A DNA stretch of 64,000 bases from Branchiostoma floridae. Taxonomy: Eukaryota > Chordata > Leptocardii > Amphioxiformes > Branchiostomatidae. Below the pieces are notes generated by a model, which had not been told where the DNA came from, searched no databases, and saw only the letters and a list, made by a program, of their open reading frames with translations. The stretch spans positions 33,155,733 to 33,219,732 of the forward strand of contig NC_049980.1 in assembly GCF_000003815.2 (NCBI RefSeq). The letters run 5' to 3'. The translations under genes were made by a program, and so were the position numbers. Each line of letters opens with the position of its first letter. The stretch's first letter is position 1. Below are positions 1-12,615 of this stretch, piece after piece.

Positions 1-401
1 TCTTCTCCGTATTATGAGTTTACCCTCTACGCCCAGACTGTACCTTTAATAAACAGTCTCTGGTCGAAGAAAATTGATAGTAACATCTGTAGAATATTAA
101 TTAAAACCTATTTTCTGGCAAATATTGCCTTTCTAGTTATAGTGCTAAAATGGTAGCATACTATGCAGCATATGACAATTCCTACAATCCATTCAGTGCC
201 AATCAGATAAAGCGGTATACACCATCTTCAAAGTCTTTGGTATGACTTGGCCAAGAATGAAACTCATAAGCTACCGAGTGCAAGATGACCATTCTACTCA
301 CATGGCCATTGCACTGGCCTCCAGACCCAACATTGCTGATCTAAATGTATCACTTAGTAATGATTGTTATCTCCATTATAAACAGATAATTTATCCCACA
401 G

Positions 402-761
402 GTCCAAACCATCAACCTTGCTTCCAACAAGCTCACCTGGATCGAGCAAAGGGCATTTGACTCGACACTGGCACTGAAAGAGCTGATTCTCTCGGACAAC
501 AAGCTGACAGAGTTTCCACAAGTTCACCTACTGGAACAGCTGGAAGAAATCGCAGCAGATAAAAACAGCATCGCGACCCTCAACGATGGAACCTTCGCCT
601 ACAGTCAGAAACTTGCAGTCCTGAATCTTGCCAACAACAACATCGCCCTCCTGCGAAAGAATGTTTTCCTTGGACTGGATAACTTGACCATGCTCTTATT
701 GGAGAACAATCGCCTGGCGGACGTGCCAAAAGAACAGTTAGAGCTCACGCCGAAATTACAG
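402..761 (+). CDS. Gene 1, first visible exon (LRRs)
   Basis: Acceptor AG at 400-401 and donor gt at 762-763. 120 codons, phase 0 at both ends, coding about five LRRs (for example INLASNKLTWIEQRAF). Corresponds in order to exon 2 of gene 2. Confidence 0.85.
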
Positions 762-3506
762 GTGATAATCTATAATAATTCTTTATACAACTGCTATTTT
801 GGTTCTCACTGTTACATTCTGTACATATTTTGCTCTGTTCAGTTGTGGGAAATCTTGGTTTGATAATTTCAATTTATGTCTATTTGTGATTATGTTAATA
901 TGACAACTCTGTTCTGTTACTTCTGTTTAATCTAAACTATATGTTAGGAGCCCCTTTGACCACTGGTACTTATGGGCCGTGAGTGAGTGAGTCTTATAAT
1001 CCCATGTGGACTGGGCGTTTTAAAAAAAAAACGCATGACATCTTAATGAAATTTCATTCATTCATTCATACAGGTTCTACACCTGGAAGGCAACCACATC
1101 ACCGAAATAAAAGATGCCGCCTTCTCAACTGTACCTTTACTCAAGGAGCTTTACCTGGGCAAGCAGAAGATCACGAGAATAAACTCCCGAGCATTCCAAG
1201 ACCTGCGGTACCTAACCACTTTAGATCTTCAGGACGCTGGGTTGGACTACTTTCCGACACCCTTGCTGCTGCGTCTGACTCCTCTGCAGAATCTGTTCCT
1301 ACAGGGCAACCCTCTCACCAACATCCCTCTCAACATGTTCGAAAACAACGCTGACATACGCCAACTGCACCTCGACAACATGCAGGTGCTACTTTTATCA
1401 CTTTTGGTTGGATCCTAATTTGCATTTAGATTTACATTTAGAATTTCTAATCAATAAATTTATGTAAGAGTTTCATTTTGTACGTACCATGTGCGTTATT
1501 AAATTTAGTCACTGTACTTAAACTCAGTAATTCTTTTATCTATAATTGCCTCTGCCGCATTTGTATTGGTAACATAATGGTTCAGTTCAGTTCAGTCATC
1601 TATCAGTTGACACTATAAAGTTCCTCCAGACGACTCTGTCACTCATGACAGACAGGGGGTCTCCGTTTTGGAGTAACCATGGTTACTATATGATTGTCTT
1701 ATTCATAATCTTGTCCTTCTTCTGATTATGATTATCATACAGGCTGGGGGCAACTTCTTTGCAGGACACACTGAGAAACTGTCATTCATTGACTGGTTGA
1801 TTGATTGATTGATTGATTCATCGATTGATTGATTCATAGATTGATTGATTCATTGATCGATTAATTCACTGATTGATTCATACATTCATTAATTCATTCC
1901 TTTATTTGCTCATTTATTTATTCATCATGCAGGTCCACTACCTCCACAGCGGCACCTTTGCTGACTTCCAACACTTGGAGTTCATCGACCTCAGCAACAA
2001 CCCCATGCAGAGAATGGACCCCCAAACATTCAAAAATCTTCCGTCCTTAACGACCCTCATTCTGAACGGCCTCAACCAAACTACAATCAGCGCAGATCTT
2101 TTCTACAACCTAAACTCCCTGGAAACATTACAGTTGCGAGGAAGTACCGTGGCCTCCCTGGCACCTATTTCAAGCCTGACCAGTCTAAGCAATGTAGATC
2201 TCTCGGATACACCTTTACGGGAACTCACGGTAAGTGACCTGACGTCACTGAGGGGGCTACAAAGTCTTACACTTTGCAATACCCAACTGTCGCTGGAAAC
2301 TGCAAGTTCTCTCAACACCTTGGAATCACTGCAGCATCTCGATCTCTCAAGGAATCGCCTTGGACCAATCAGGAACAAGTTGTTCCCAAACATGAAGAAT
2401 CTGACTGCGTTACAACTGAACGATGCACGGATTGATGTCATAGTAGGGGACGCTTTTTCGAGTCTGTCGAACCTTGAAGAGCTGGGTTTATCAGGAAACA
2501 TGATTTCGAGCATCAGCAACAAAACCTTCGCAGGGATACACAAACTACAAACACTAAACCTGAGCAGGAACCAGATACAGACAGTAGAGGCTGGAGCGTT
2601 TGAAAACCTTCCTGCTCTCCGAGTGCTTGATCTGACCAACAACAGGTTACATGTCCTTCTGGCCGTCCCGCGAACCCTGACCCTGCACCACCTGTTCCTG
2701 GGACACAACCCCTGGGAGTGCACCTGCTGGAACAGGTACCTCATCCAGGTGAGTCTCTTTGTACTTTATTCCAAAAGTGAGACCATATAATCCATAGTAA
2801 AGTCATATTCCTTATGATTTTAGTCAAACCTTTGATAATTGTAAAACATGTCTGATCCTACATTTTCAGTATCACAAAGAAGCCAGAAGAAGTCGAACTC
2901 ACTTAGTAGATATGATTCTTGTGTTAGTTGCCATTGAATTATTTCATGCATCTGTCAACTATTATTCTGTTACTACCTGTACTTTAGCCTGACTAAAATC
3001 AAGCCCCTAGCGGCCGGCCCTACAATTGCCGCCACCCGTAGGGGGGAGGGGGTCATTAAGCCCAGCCGGCGAGAGCTTGTGTAAACACAGGCTACCTGTA
3101 CTTAATCCAGTGGGTGTATATGTACAATTATAGAAGTCTTCATTCATACATTTATTTTTATACATTCCAGTGGCTGTCAAACAATGGACAGTTCCACATC
3201 ACCTGCCAGTCTCCTGCAGAAATGACTGGACGCAAGTCTGACGAGGTCTCCGTGGAAACTCTCCCCTGTCCCCCCCACAGAAACACCCCCCTGTCAGCCC
3301 CCCTTCACGACAACGTAGTCAAGGGCGTGGTCATAGTGCTTGTACTCATCGCCATATTTGGAGCCATGGCTGTCGCAGTGGTGTGGAAGCGTAGGCAGAC
3401 CAAACGGCTCCAGCAAAGCCAGACAACGGTTCAGTTTGTGAAGGGCGATGAAGAAGATTTGGAAGAAGAAGAGGAGGATGACTTCAAGCTTGAATGTGCA
3501 GCTTGA
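402..3506 (+). CDS. Gene 1: LRR type I membrane receptor, 5'-partial, 4 visible exons
   Basis: Probable cell-surface recognition or adhesion receptor. The visible exons 402-761, 1074-1385, 1933-2748 and 3171-3506 join in phase 0 at GT-AG borders and give 607 residues ending in TGA. Residues 1 to about 470 are consecutive extracellular LRRs (LxxLxLxxNxI pattern). The C-terminal cap starts at NPWECTC and is completed in the last exon by two more cysteines. A hydrophobic helix at about 548-568 is followed by KRR (stop-transfer) and a ~40-residue tail with a dense Glu/Asp run. No start codon, signal peptide or LRRNT lies upstream in the window, and bases 1-401 hold no LRR coding, so the 5' exons lie outside it. 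Exon contents align in order with gene 2, so the two are tandem paralogues. The ligand is unknown. Exon borders are predictions without transcript support, but reading-frame continuity across all of them is strong evidence. Confidence 0.88.
1074..1385 (+). CDS. Gene 1, second visible exon (LRRs)
   Basis: Acceptor AG at 1072-1073 after an ATTC-rich tract; donor gt at 1386-1387. 104 codons in phase 0 coding about four LRRs beginning VLHLEGNHITEI. Corresponds in order to exon 3 of gene 2. Confidence 0.85.
1796..1880. repeat. GATT-type microsatellite in gene 1 intron
   Basis: Imperfect GATT/ATTG repeats in the intron just before the 1933 exon. Simple sequence with no coding meaning. Confidence 0.8.
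1933..2748 (+). CDS. Gene 1, third visible exon (LRRs and start of C-terminal cap)
   Basis: Acceptor AG at 1931-1932; donor gtgagt at 2749. 272 codons in phase 0: about ten LRRs ending in the cap motif NPWECTC. This single exon covers the span that gene 2 divides among exons 4, 5 and the first half of 6. Confidence 0.9.
2985..3094. mobile_element. CpG-rich mini-transposon in the last intron of gene 1
   Basis: A 110-bp GC-rich insert with short inverted ends TAGCCTG and CAGGCTA. It is flanked by a perfect 9-bp direct repeat, CCTGTACTT, at 2976-2984 and 3095-3103, which marks a target-site duplication. The surrounding intron is AT-rich. The same terminal motif starts the elements near 15.5 and 51.8 kb. 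Non-autonomous; superfamily not assigned. Confidence 0.6.
3171..3506 (+). CDS. Gene 1, last exon (cap end, membrane helix, acidic tail)
   Basis: Acceptor AG at 3169-3170 after a T-rich tract; ends in TGA. 111 residues: the last two cap cysteines, a short juxtamembrane stretch, a membrane helix, a basic KRR stop-transfer and a tail with EEDLEEEEEDD. Confidence 0.88.
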   Translation, partial: WLSNNGQFHITCQSPAEMTGRKSDEVSVETLPCPPHRNTPLSAPLHDNVVKGVVIVLVLIAIFGAMAVAVVWKRRQTKRLQQSQTTVQFVKGDEEDLEEEEEDDFKLECAA

Positions 3507-4157
3507 AAGGCCAGGACGTCTTGGCAAAAATTTGCTCTAATACTGTAAAGAGTTAGATATTAGATGAACAGATCATCTCCATATTGTGAGGGAGGTTCAA
3601 AGCATCTCCCCAAAACACTTGCAGGTAACCAGAAAGAATTAAAAGAACGATCAATGCAACCTCTCTTGACAATGCAGACTCTGTTTCTTACTTTTTCTGG
3701 GGGAACCTGACCCAGACCCCTCCCTAGAAAGCTTATGCACTGGTGCTTGTCACACACCTTCAATAGTTGCTTGTCCCTAAAATCTACTTCAAACCCCCAA
3801 AACAAAACCCTTTCTAGGGGCAAGTAAATAGATGTAAGCTTCACTTTGCTTCTTTGGTCATTTATAACATGTCTAAAACTATTAAAAGAATATTGGACAT
3901 ACCTGTTAATGGTGATGATGATGATAATAGCACACACCAAGCAGAGGTGCAGGGAATTCAGTCAGACAGGTCATCACAGACAGGAGCGATCATGTGGGGA
4001 AACAAGAGATCATGGTTAGATGTGCTGACGGCAACAGGAACCACAACATACATGTAATGGTACAACAATACAATTATATAATAACATACCTCTGTTATCA
4101 TAAAGTTACATGTTGTCTGCCTTTAAGTATATGCATTGTGCAATGTTCTGATTAAAA
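3507..4157 (+). other. Gene 1 3' UTR and polyadenylation region
   Basis: AT-rich sequence after the stop codon. ATTAAA at about 4151 is the first plausible poly(A) signal. Nothing else coding is seen here. The exact transcript end needs RNA evidence. Confidence 0.4.
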
Positions 4158-4680
4158 TGTTGTGAAGTCTTTACAATGTATGTATTATTATTCACAATTA
4201 TTTTTGAAATGTTTCAATAATTTGCTATGATCATATTGGCATCATCAGTCTATATAAAGCACACACTGACAAACAAAGCAAAAACAGTGTTCACAGTGCA
4301 TAACCTGAACATATGTTGCATACTGTAATAAGTCAGTAAAAATTACTATACACTGTATATTTGCATCCAATATAAAAACTTTTGGCTCCTATATTTCCAG
4401 ATAAAATTGATTCAATGTCAATAGGTTATGTTGGGGCCTGAAACCACTAGTACAAGGAAGGAACACGTAGTGTAACTTGGCCACATATTTACCAACATGA
4501 CAAGGTGTGGTATTTATCATTGATTTGTGGACATGTGAATACTGTGTGTACTAATGGTATAAAGATCTTCATTTACATTCAACAGAGTCACATAGAAGTG
4601 CACCGTTGTTATTCAGTTGTTCTTTTATAATTATATTTCAGCCATACATAGTATGGTGAAATATATTGTATTCGTAATGT

Positions 4681-4704
4681 TTCTTTCTTTCTTTCTTTCT
4701 TTCT
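4681..4704. repeat. TTTC microsatellite
   Basis: About six TTTC units, directly before the ~163-bp tandem repeat. Confidence 0.8.
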
Positions 4705-4735
4705 CCTGTCAAATCTTCAAAGTGATTCATCTCCG

Positions 4736-5160
4736 CCGTTCCTGGACCGAATGACCTGAAATTCGGCACAGGGGTAGAGTGGGCCAATACCTTGATGCTT
4801 TTTTCCCATTTTTTTCATATCTGCCTCTAAAATGATTTTATTGAGATTTTTTGGTCAATTTTAGACCAAAACTGTATATTTTGGCACCTGTACCCTGGTA
4901 TTACAACCAAATGAGCTGAAATTTGACAGAGATGTGCCTTGATAATGCCCCCATATAAATTCGATAACACTTTTGGTGTACAGTACAACAAAATGCTTAT
5001 TTTTGCGATTTTTTGACCAATTTTTGACCAAAAAAGGACACTTTTGGCCCCTGTTCCCTGGTATTACAACCAAATGAGCTGAAATTTGACAGAAATGTGC
5101 CTTGATAATGCCCCCATATAAATTCAATAACACTTTTGGTGTACAGTACAACAAAATACT
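4736..5160. repeat. ~163-bp tandem repeat, small array
   Basis: Two and a half units, recognisable by CCCTGGTATTACAACCAAAT at 4893 and 5056 (period 163) and by the closing GTACAACAAAATGCTTA-type phrase. The same family forms the inner part of the large inverted repeat at 46.4-48.8 kb. Open frames here are by-products of the repeat. Confidence 0.75.
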
Positions 5161-5269
5161 TACTTCTCTTCAGCAGTTTGACTTTAAAATATTTCGGGTC
5201 AAAGCTTCAAAGACAACTAAAACCTCATAAACAACAAACTTTACTTAGCTCAACAGTATACAAAAATAT

Positions 5270-5720
5270 TGTACGGGTTGCCATCCTTAGTTGAAGCGCT
5301 TATTTATAGCGCTAGTATCTTCGCTGCGCCGTTAGCCGCCGTGCGACTTTTGTTGACGGTCTGATATCCCTACGTCGCCGCCTCGCTGATATTCCCACGG
5401 ACATGTTTCAAGAAAAATACCCAGCAAAAAACGCTGTTCTGCGTCAAATTCTATTCTATAAAACATGTGGGACTCAGTGTTACAGTCTAAATATTTTGTA
5501 GAAGCACCGCTGTAGGAAAGAAGGTCCAAGCAATGTAAAACATCACGTAGCATGAAGTTCGCTGTCAACTGGCACACAGCACATGACTGTTTGAAACTCT
5601 AAGTCTAATCAACAGCCGTGTTTGATTGATAGCCGGCGGTCCTTTGATGAAGTCGGCGAAAGGTGCGTTAGTTAGAAAATCTGCGTTTAGTTTTGATACG
5701 TAATTATAAGTTAGACAGTG
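5270..5720. other. CpG-rich patch, function not recognised
   Basis: This stretch is clearly richer in CpG than its flanks (for example GCTGCGCCGTTAGCCGCCG near 5325). It holds a minus-strand open frame of 81 codons at 5332-5577 that shows no domain. It may be a promoter or a less-methylated insert; the sequence does not decide. Confidence 0.25.
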
Positions 5721-6529
5721 GCGAGAATGATTATTTTCTCATCAATATTTCTCTTCAGAATTATTTGAACTTAATTGTACATCTAAACAATTGGCTTACC
5801 TGTGCAATATTTATATGATTAATGATCAGTGTACTGAAATCATGTGTAACGTATGGCTCCTAGTCAATAGATCAGCATTTTCTCTATAGTGACCACCTGT
5901 CTATAGTGGCCACATTTCTATCACTGGACTGGAACTTGCGAAAACTGCTGTATTTTCTCCAGAGCAAATGTGTGTGTTCCCAGTGCTGTTGTTGTTTGAC
6001 ATAAACTTTGAACATTTAAATTGTAAGTAACTTTAAACTGCCAGAGTTTCAGCCCAATAAAACACTCTCAGCGCCAGGGTATGCTTGATAATTATTAAAT
6101 CGTATGCCCTACTTGAATAAAAAAAGTTCACTGCAATAATAAATGTACCCACATCACAAGGAGCTTATACTTTTTTAAACTTACACCTAGTTATCGTACT
6201 GAAAATTGTTAATGACATTACATGAAGTCATTCAACAATTTTCAGTCATGATGAAAATTTTCTGAATGGAAGGTGTGATTATTGTCATTTTCTGAAAAAT
6301 AGAAGCAAGCTCTGTTTTTACCTGGAATCAATTCACAATACCAGTCCACTTTGGGGGATAATGTACTGTTAAGAGGATGTTCCATTTTTGCGCAGGGGTG
6401 ATTTGGAACAGTCCAATGTTGCGTGGGAAGGGGTATGGCTGAAATATGCTGTATTTGCTCTTAAGCAAATGTCGGCCTTTCTAGTGTTTCAATGCAAATC
6501 TAGGGTGTACCTCTAATGGTATACCAGCA

Positions 6530-7060
6530 GTTGCATATGGTTGACTGAAACCAAAACAAATATGTCCTAAAACTAACCAAGCAGGTTTCAAAGAACCCCC
6601 TTGACCTGACACAGGGCATTCATTCTTTGAATGAACTTCCATTGCAAAAATGGGCAGACTTGACAGAGAACATAGTAAATAGCCTGGCAGCCATGTTTTA
6701 GCATCAATACAAGCCATTTTAGCTTCAATATGGAGCAGCGGCCTTTTCCAGTTGGCTGAGTAGCATGTATGTAAGGTGAATGACCGAGAGAGCATACTAA
6801 AGACAAAAGATGCAAAAACCAGAACTTCTGCTGCTGTACCAAGGTCACACAACAAGGCAAACAAGCTTGACCTTAGACCTTTGTGTTCCCAAGACCTACT
6901 CACACACGTAATATCATTTACAATCCAGCCAGTGGTTCTTAAGCTATGCTGACCTCAAATATTCGAAAACACACACATGCACAACATGCAAACATACACA
7001 TATACAGACAGACAGACATGCCAAAAACATTATAGCTCCATTTTTCATGGAGGTAAAGAG
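6530..7060. repeat. Dispersed repeat ending in CTCCATTTTTCATGGAGGT
   Basis: The last ~190 bp (AAGCTATGCTGACCTCAAAT, an ACACAC-rich stretch, then a short CTCCAT/ATGGAG hairpin end) recurs at 41230-41430. The hairpin end and A/C-rich run suggest a retroposon or MITE terminus. No coding capacity. Confidence 0.55.
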
Positions 7061-7281
7061 GTTGGCATTCAGGCTATCCATTTTATATGGTGCCTGAAGC
7101 ACATGTTGAAATGGCCTCAACCATAACAGCAAGCAGTAGCCAATAGGGAAGCTTAGTGTGTCTACACAGCCTGGTTCAAAAGTGTTTATATATTGCCCCT
7201 CCCTCTATTCACAGCTACTCAGGTGTACAGCTACTGTGGGTTAAGCCTGTCTGTCAGACGCAAAGGGGAACGCTCATTATA

Positions 7282-7460
7282 CAGTCAAACCTGTATTAGG
7301 GGGCCACCTCTACAGAGGGACCACCTGTCCATAGTAGCCACTTTTTGTCGGTCCCTTGGGTATTTTATCTACAAGTTACCACCTCTTTACAGAGGCCACC
7401 TGTCTATAGTGGCCAAATTTGTCCGGTCCCTTGAGTGGCCGCTATAGACAGGTTTGACTG
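7282..7460. mobile_element. Tc1-type MITE, CAGTCAAACCTGT family
   Basis: Inverted ends CAGTCAAACCTGT and ACAGGTTTGACTG are flanked on both sides by TA, the Tc1/mariner target. 179 bp, non-coding. Other members lie at 22346, about 34150, 41889 and in the 42.7-43.7 kb array. Confidence 0.75.
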
Positions 7461-7472
7461 TACATCATTACA

Positions 7473-7646
7473 CAGTAGAAGCCATTTAATTGCACAGCCT
7501 ATTTGCCAGTATATTTCGTGCAATTATCTGGCTGTTGCAATAATGGGAAGTTATCCAGCTGGACCGCACTGGTTTGGGATTTTGGAATTCCGTGCAGTTA
7601 ACAGAAGTGTGCTTTGATCTGTTGTGCAATTAACTGGCTTCTACTT
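7473..7646. mobile_element. MITE, CAGTAGAAGCC family, copy 1
   Basis: Left end CAGTAGAAGCCATTTAATTG and right end CAATTAACTGGCTTCTACT are inverted copies. Starts 12 bp after the preceding MITE. The CAGT start suggests the Tc1/mariner/pogo group; the TA on the left is degraded. Confidence 0.6.
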
Positions 7647-9529
7647 GCAAATTTGTACAAGAAAATCTACTTTTGGTGGTCCCTTTTTAGGTGGTCCCTT
7701 AGATCATTTTCCCCATTAACACAAGCATCCTGTCTATAGTACAGGTAAAGAGAAAACTGAATTGTGCAACAATTGTAACAGGTATAATGTAGGTCCTCTT
7801 GTATATTTATTGCAGTTTAACTATTGATAATATCTAACAATTTAAAAATTGATCTACTTCATAAATGATACTAAAGATAATCTAACTACATGCATACTAA
7901 TACTGCTAACAGCATGCCATTGTTAGAAATGTAAAGTGACCAGCTGTCCACACAGACCAGATCTTATCAGTCCCCTGAGTGGTCTTCTTGGGCAGGTTCG
8001 AGTATAGTCTATAGTACTTAATACTTAATAAAATCTTTAAGTCTTTCTCAATGATACACTGACATAGTATTAGAAAATGGATCCTGACTGACAGAAGTAC
8101 ATTACTGGTGCTATTTACAGGAGGGATTCCCCATGTGCATGAAATGGTCTGTCCCTTCGACACACATCTGTAAGTAGTAGTCGGCTACCTGACATTGCTT
8201 GGCACCCTGTAGTAGCCACGCCTACACACGATTTCACCCCACGCCACTGCAGGGTACTGAACTACCTGCACTCCCACCACTGATCTTTTGGCCACCAAGA
8301 CAACTTGAACTTGACTGCAGGGTCACTTTAAGAATAAGGCAAGGCAGGAGGGGCCCAGGATTAAGCGATTTATGGCATCCTGAAAAAAGTCAACCTCAAC
8401 ATAACAACATGGCTCATTGCCAGTGAACATTCTTATCCTGGCAGTCACAATACAGAACACCCTAAGGACTTGGAGCCTTCTTTCCTTCTTTCTTGGAAGC
8501 GGAAGCAAATTGTTACACAGGAAGGTGCAAGACATCTTAAGCAGTTTCTGGAACCAAATGGCAGATCTTAAAGACTGAGTGAAGGTACATAGGTACACCT
8601 GCCCCCAGGCAACGTAACAGGTGAGTGAACTTAATACAATTTGAGAGCACACACCCCTTGCAAACACTTATTGTAACTTGAGGGAGAAGGCTTTGTTGGG
8701 TTCTGGTGTGGCTTAGAACAACATTCAACCTCCTTGCTTAGAAGCAGAAGCATTCAATACCCCGGAAATTATACATGCAAAATATCTAGGTTATGACACA
8801 ACTACATTGTAAAAGATGACAGTATGTTTTTTAAGTACCTGACAAACCAAGATAATAGTTGAGTGAACTTAATAAAACTTGAACACACTTTTCACACAAA
8901 CCATATTAACACTGAATAGAAAATCCTTCACCAATATCCTTGGTTTGTTGCTTATATATAGAGGAAGAAACGTTAAATTATAGATGCAAGATATCTACAG
9001 GTAGGTTGATGGAACCAAATCAATCACCTTATGGACTGGACAGGCAAAGGTTTAAGTACTTGTCCAAACCAAGGACACAGGTAATTGAATCTAAGACATT
9101 TTGAATACACTCCTTGAACCCCATATACACAATAGAAAGAGAATCCTATATGCAAAGTCTTGGAATGTGCATTGCTTGAGTGAGAGCACACCTTTTGGAA
9201 CAGAAGTCACACTCATTATGTAGGTCACAACAACGTAAAAGAAAACACCTGTAGCATCTTAAGATTACGAACTATATCCATTTGACAGGTATGTGTATTT
9301 ATAATGTAATCTTTATTGACACAACAAAAGTACAGCGACTTTCATAAGGTCTTTTACATCTATACATACATGTAAACAAGTGGATACAAGTGGCAAAGAG
9401 GTATGAATGTTGTAAGAGACCAATGAGAATCAGACAAAGCCATGTACACAGTTGTGCGACTATATATGAGGGTCTGCATGCTGTTTTCTGTAAGGCGTAG
9501 GCAGCCTATACTGTACTCAAATACAATTC

Positions 9530-9640
9530 AGTCTCCACCACTGGATAAAAACGTAGATTTATTTCCAAACTTTTCGAGCGACATCCATCACTCTTCTTCA
9601 GCGTCACTAGAATGAACTAGCAGAAACAATTCAATACAAG
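9530..9640 (-). mobile_element. Penelope-like retroelement end fragment with hammerhead-like core (locus A)
   Basis: On the minus strand, 9601-9572 reads CTGAAGA, an extra A, a 6-bp stem GAGTGA/TCGCTC with loop TGGATG, then GAAA. This is followed by AGTTTGGAAATAAATC. The order CTGANGA, stem-loop, GAAA is the conserved core of hammerhead ribozymes, known from the long terminal repeats of Penelope-like elements. Assignment is by this core alone; no reverse transcriptase is present. Confidence 0.45.
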
Positions 9641-11032
9641 TACATTTAACTAGAAAAAATGTCCAGAAGTAAATTTCAGTTTTTATCCAGGTGTAGAGAT
9701 TGAATTACGATTGTTTACATGGATGTCTAACCTTCATAAACACAGCCTTTACTGATTTCTCGTAATTTGTGTGGAAAGCCATCTTAATAACATTATTTGT
9801 ATCAAGGCCACCAAATCTGCAAAATTGCTTTCCTTGATTTTAGTATAATACATGTAGGCTTCTTCTGAATTTAGCATATACAGGCTTTTTATTTGACGTC
9901 ACCATGTTGGATTACAGTGAGAGAGACAGAGAGAATGGTTTATTTGCTTCACAGCCAACTTGCGGCCCAAAAGCCGATATGTCTGTTCACCACACGAAGA
10001 TGCTACTCAGCTTAATTCCTTACCCGCCAACATGGTCGTCGTGGGATTCAAATCATAATTAGTATGACGTCAATGAAAAACCTGTATGTATTATCATAAA
10101 GACTGAGTTGTCTGGACCCCTCCATGCAGACCCTTTCTGAACATATTCCAACATTTTGGGAAAATTTCCAAGAATGGGGACGCGCTTCTGGCTGCACATT
10201 TCTAAGCTTGACCCTCCCCACCCAATGCCAGCGCAGGGTGACTTGGATGTGGAATGTCAAATTGAAGCCAGACTACATGAATGCAACCTGACTCCAGATT
10301 TGATAAATCTACATAATAAGCATGACTGGGACAAAATGGTGGAGAACAGGCATCACTAATGTCATTCATGTCACACGTCACTTTTGGTAGGTATATTATA
10401 TATAAGGTTTCCAACCATTCTAATTGAAGCACTGACATCCCTGGTTGATTTACCTAGTCTTATAAATTATATAGAGCCCGTTTCTATTGTTCAGTTACAT
10501 ATTTTGTAGATAATAGTCTTGACTTCTTATGTAAGTACTGCCCTAGAACTTGACATACATTGTAGCCATTACAGTTGTGCAATAAAGATTTATGCATGTG
10601 AAATTTTACCCTTCTCCTAAATAAACTGTTTAATTGTGGAACATTTACTATTTTGTCAATACAAAAGGGGCAAAAATAAAGGATCTAATGTTAACAATCC
10701 AATTATTTTTCTATAATACTGAGTGAGAGGGTTGGTACTGAATAATATTGATAGCAATTAATGTACTGCTCCATGATCCAGCACTGACCATTTAGGAATA
10801 TCCAACAACCTTCAAAGATCACAGAACAGACTCTCCAAACAGAGCTCCTACATGTACTTGATTTGGACATCTTTTAGGTGTTTTAGCAGCCTTTTTATTT
10901 AGTCATTTTTTTCTCTTTCTTTACATACTGTCAAATAAGAGCAAAACTACAAAAAAGCTGACAAAATAGAAAGGCTGACAAAATGACTAAAAACATGTAT
11001 AAAATACCAGAGCCTAGCTACATTTGTATGCT

Positions 11033-11140
11033 NNNNNNNNNNNNNNNNNNNNNNNNNNNNNNNNNNNNNNNNNNNNNNNNNNNNNNNNNNNNNNNNNNNN
11101 NNNNNNNNNNNNNNNNNNNNNNNNNNNNNNNNNNNNNNNN
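11033..11140. other. Assembly gap (N)
   Basis: 108 unresolved bases. Any feature here is unknown. Confidence 1.
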
Positions 11141-11933
11141 TCGCCCCTCCTGACTATTGATCATAACCCCACGTGTTACAGCCAGCATATCTTAATGGCC
11201 CGTCTTCTACAGCTTTGCTAATTACCACAGGCCAAATTCTGCCATTAGGAAAACTCACTCGAGGCAAGATTTTTAAGTGTTATACATGTATATAACGAGG
11301 GAGGCTGGCCTACACAGTAGCAGACTGAGAGGTGGGTGTAGTCTTATGATGCTTATCTAACATTTCTCAAAGATTATAAAATACAATATTGGGGGACTGC
11401 AGCCATTGCTGTTGTGTGAAAATACTGAATCTGAGAAAACATCATGTTCTGCATGATGCTATAATAGTTTATCAGAGTGGTAGACAGGAAGCCTCATAAA
11501 TTGTCAATCTAACGTTTTGTTGTGATATGAAGAATTATACAATAGTCCAAATGTCACTATAGAATTAGTTTTGGGGACTGATGGAACTATAGCCATTGCT
11601 GTTCTGCAAAAATGCTCAATCTCTGAAAATATCACGTCCCACAATATTTGACAAGAAACAAAAAGGATTAAATAGACAGGAAATTGTTACTCTAACGTTT
11701 CCCCAAGATAAGAAAATACAACAATATCATCTTTCACTATTAGTTCTTTGTGAGTGATCATGTGACTGCAGCCATTGCTGTTCTATGAAAATACAGACTC
11801 TCAGAAAACATCATGTCCTGAGGCTTGACAAGGAACAGAAAGGATTATCATAGCGGTAGACTGGGTTAAGCCTCATAAATCGTTAATCTAATGTGTTATG
11901 ATGATAAGATTATACAATATGATCTTTCACTAA

Positions 11934-12279
11934 CAGGGCTCGAAATACCACCTGCATATGCAAGTTAGTGCATGTAAAATTGGAGCTGTGCAGGTATTTC
12001 TGGTGTCTACCTGCACCTAACTTGCACAGGTCCATGTAAAGGGTTTAATACATAAATGTCCTGTGATGTAGGTGTATGTGGATTCATTTGTTATTAGCTG
12101 TATTGACTTTTACCACCTATTGAGTATAAAAGAAAAAATAGCAATGGTTCCTGAAAAATTCTAGTATGATCTATACTTCCTAAATTCAGATTGTTGCAGG
12201 TTAAGTTTGTTTGGTGCAGGTAATTGGCAATGTTACTTGCACCAGTGCAGGTATGCAGAAAAAAGTATTTCAAGCCCTG
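11934..12279 (+). mobile_element. hAT-like MITE, CAGGGCTCGAAATACC family, copy 1
   Basis: 346 bp with inverted ends CAGGGCTCGAAAT and ATTTCAAGCCCTG, inserted into the tandem array. The interior repeats GTGCAGGT-type words. CTAA lies on both sides. CAGGG-type ends are common in hAT elements, but no 8-bp duplication is clear here. Related copies lie at 29107 and 49713. Confidence 0.65.
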
Positions 12280-12615
12280 CTAATTATTTGGGACTGCAGC
12301 CATTGCTGTTGTGTGAAAGAAACTGAAACAGAAAACATTCATGCCCCACAATACTTGATAAGAAACATAAAATGGATTATAGTAGACAGAATGACTCATA
12401 AATTGTTTATCTGACATTTCGCGATGATAAGATTATACAATATGATCTTTCACTTAAGTTTTCTGGCAGTGGCACAGCCATTAATTGCTATTCTATGAAA
12501 ATGCTGAATCAAAAAACATCATGATTGTCCCAAAATACTTCACAAGAAACAAAAAAAAAAAGATTATGGTGGACACCATAAATTGTTTATGTGACATTCC
12601 ACAGTGATAATATAC

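Noticed and set aside
242-460. 72-codon frame as the 5' start of gene 1
   Set aside because: It runs through the splice acceptor at 400-401 in a different frame from the LRR exon and shows no signal peptide.
2103-2744. 213-codon minus-strand frame
   Set aside because: Exact antisense shadow of the LRR exon of gene 1; the plus strand has the LRR pattern and splice sites.
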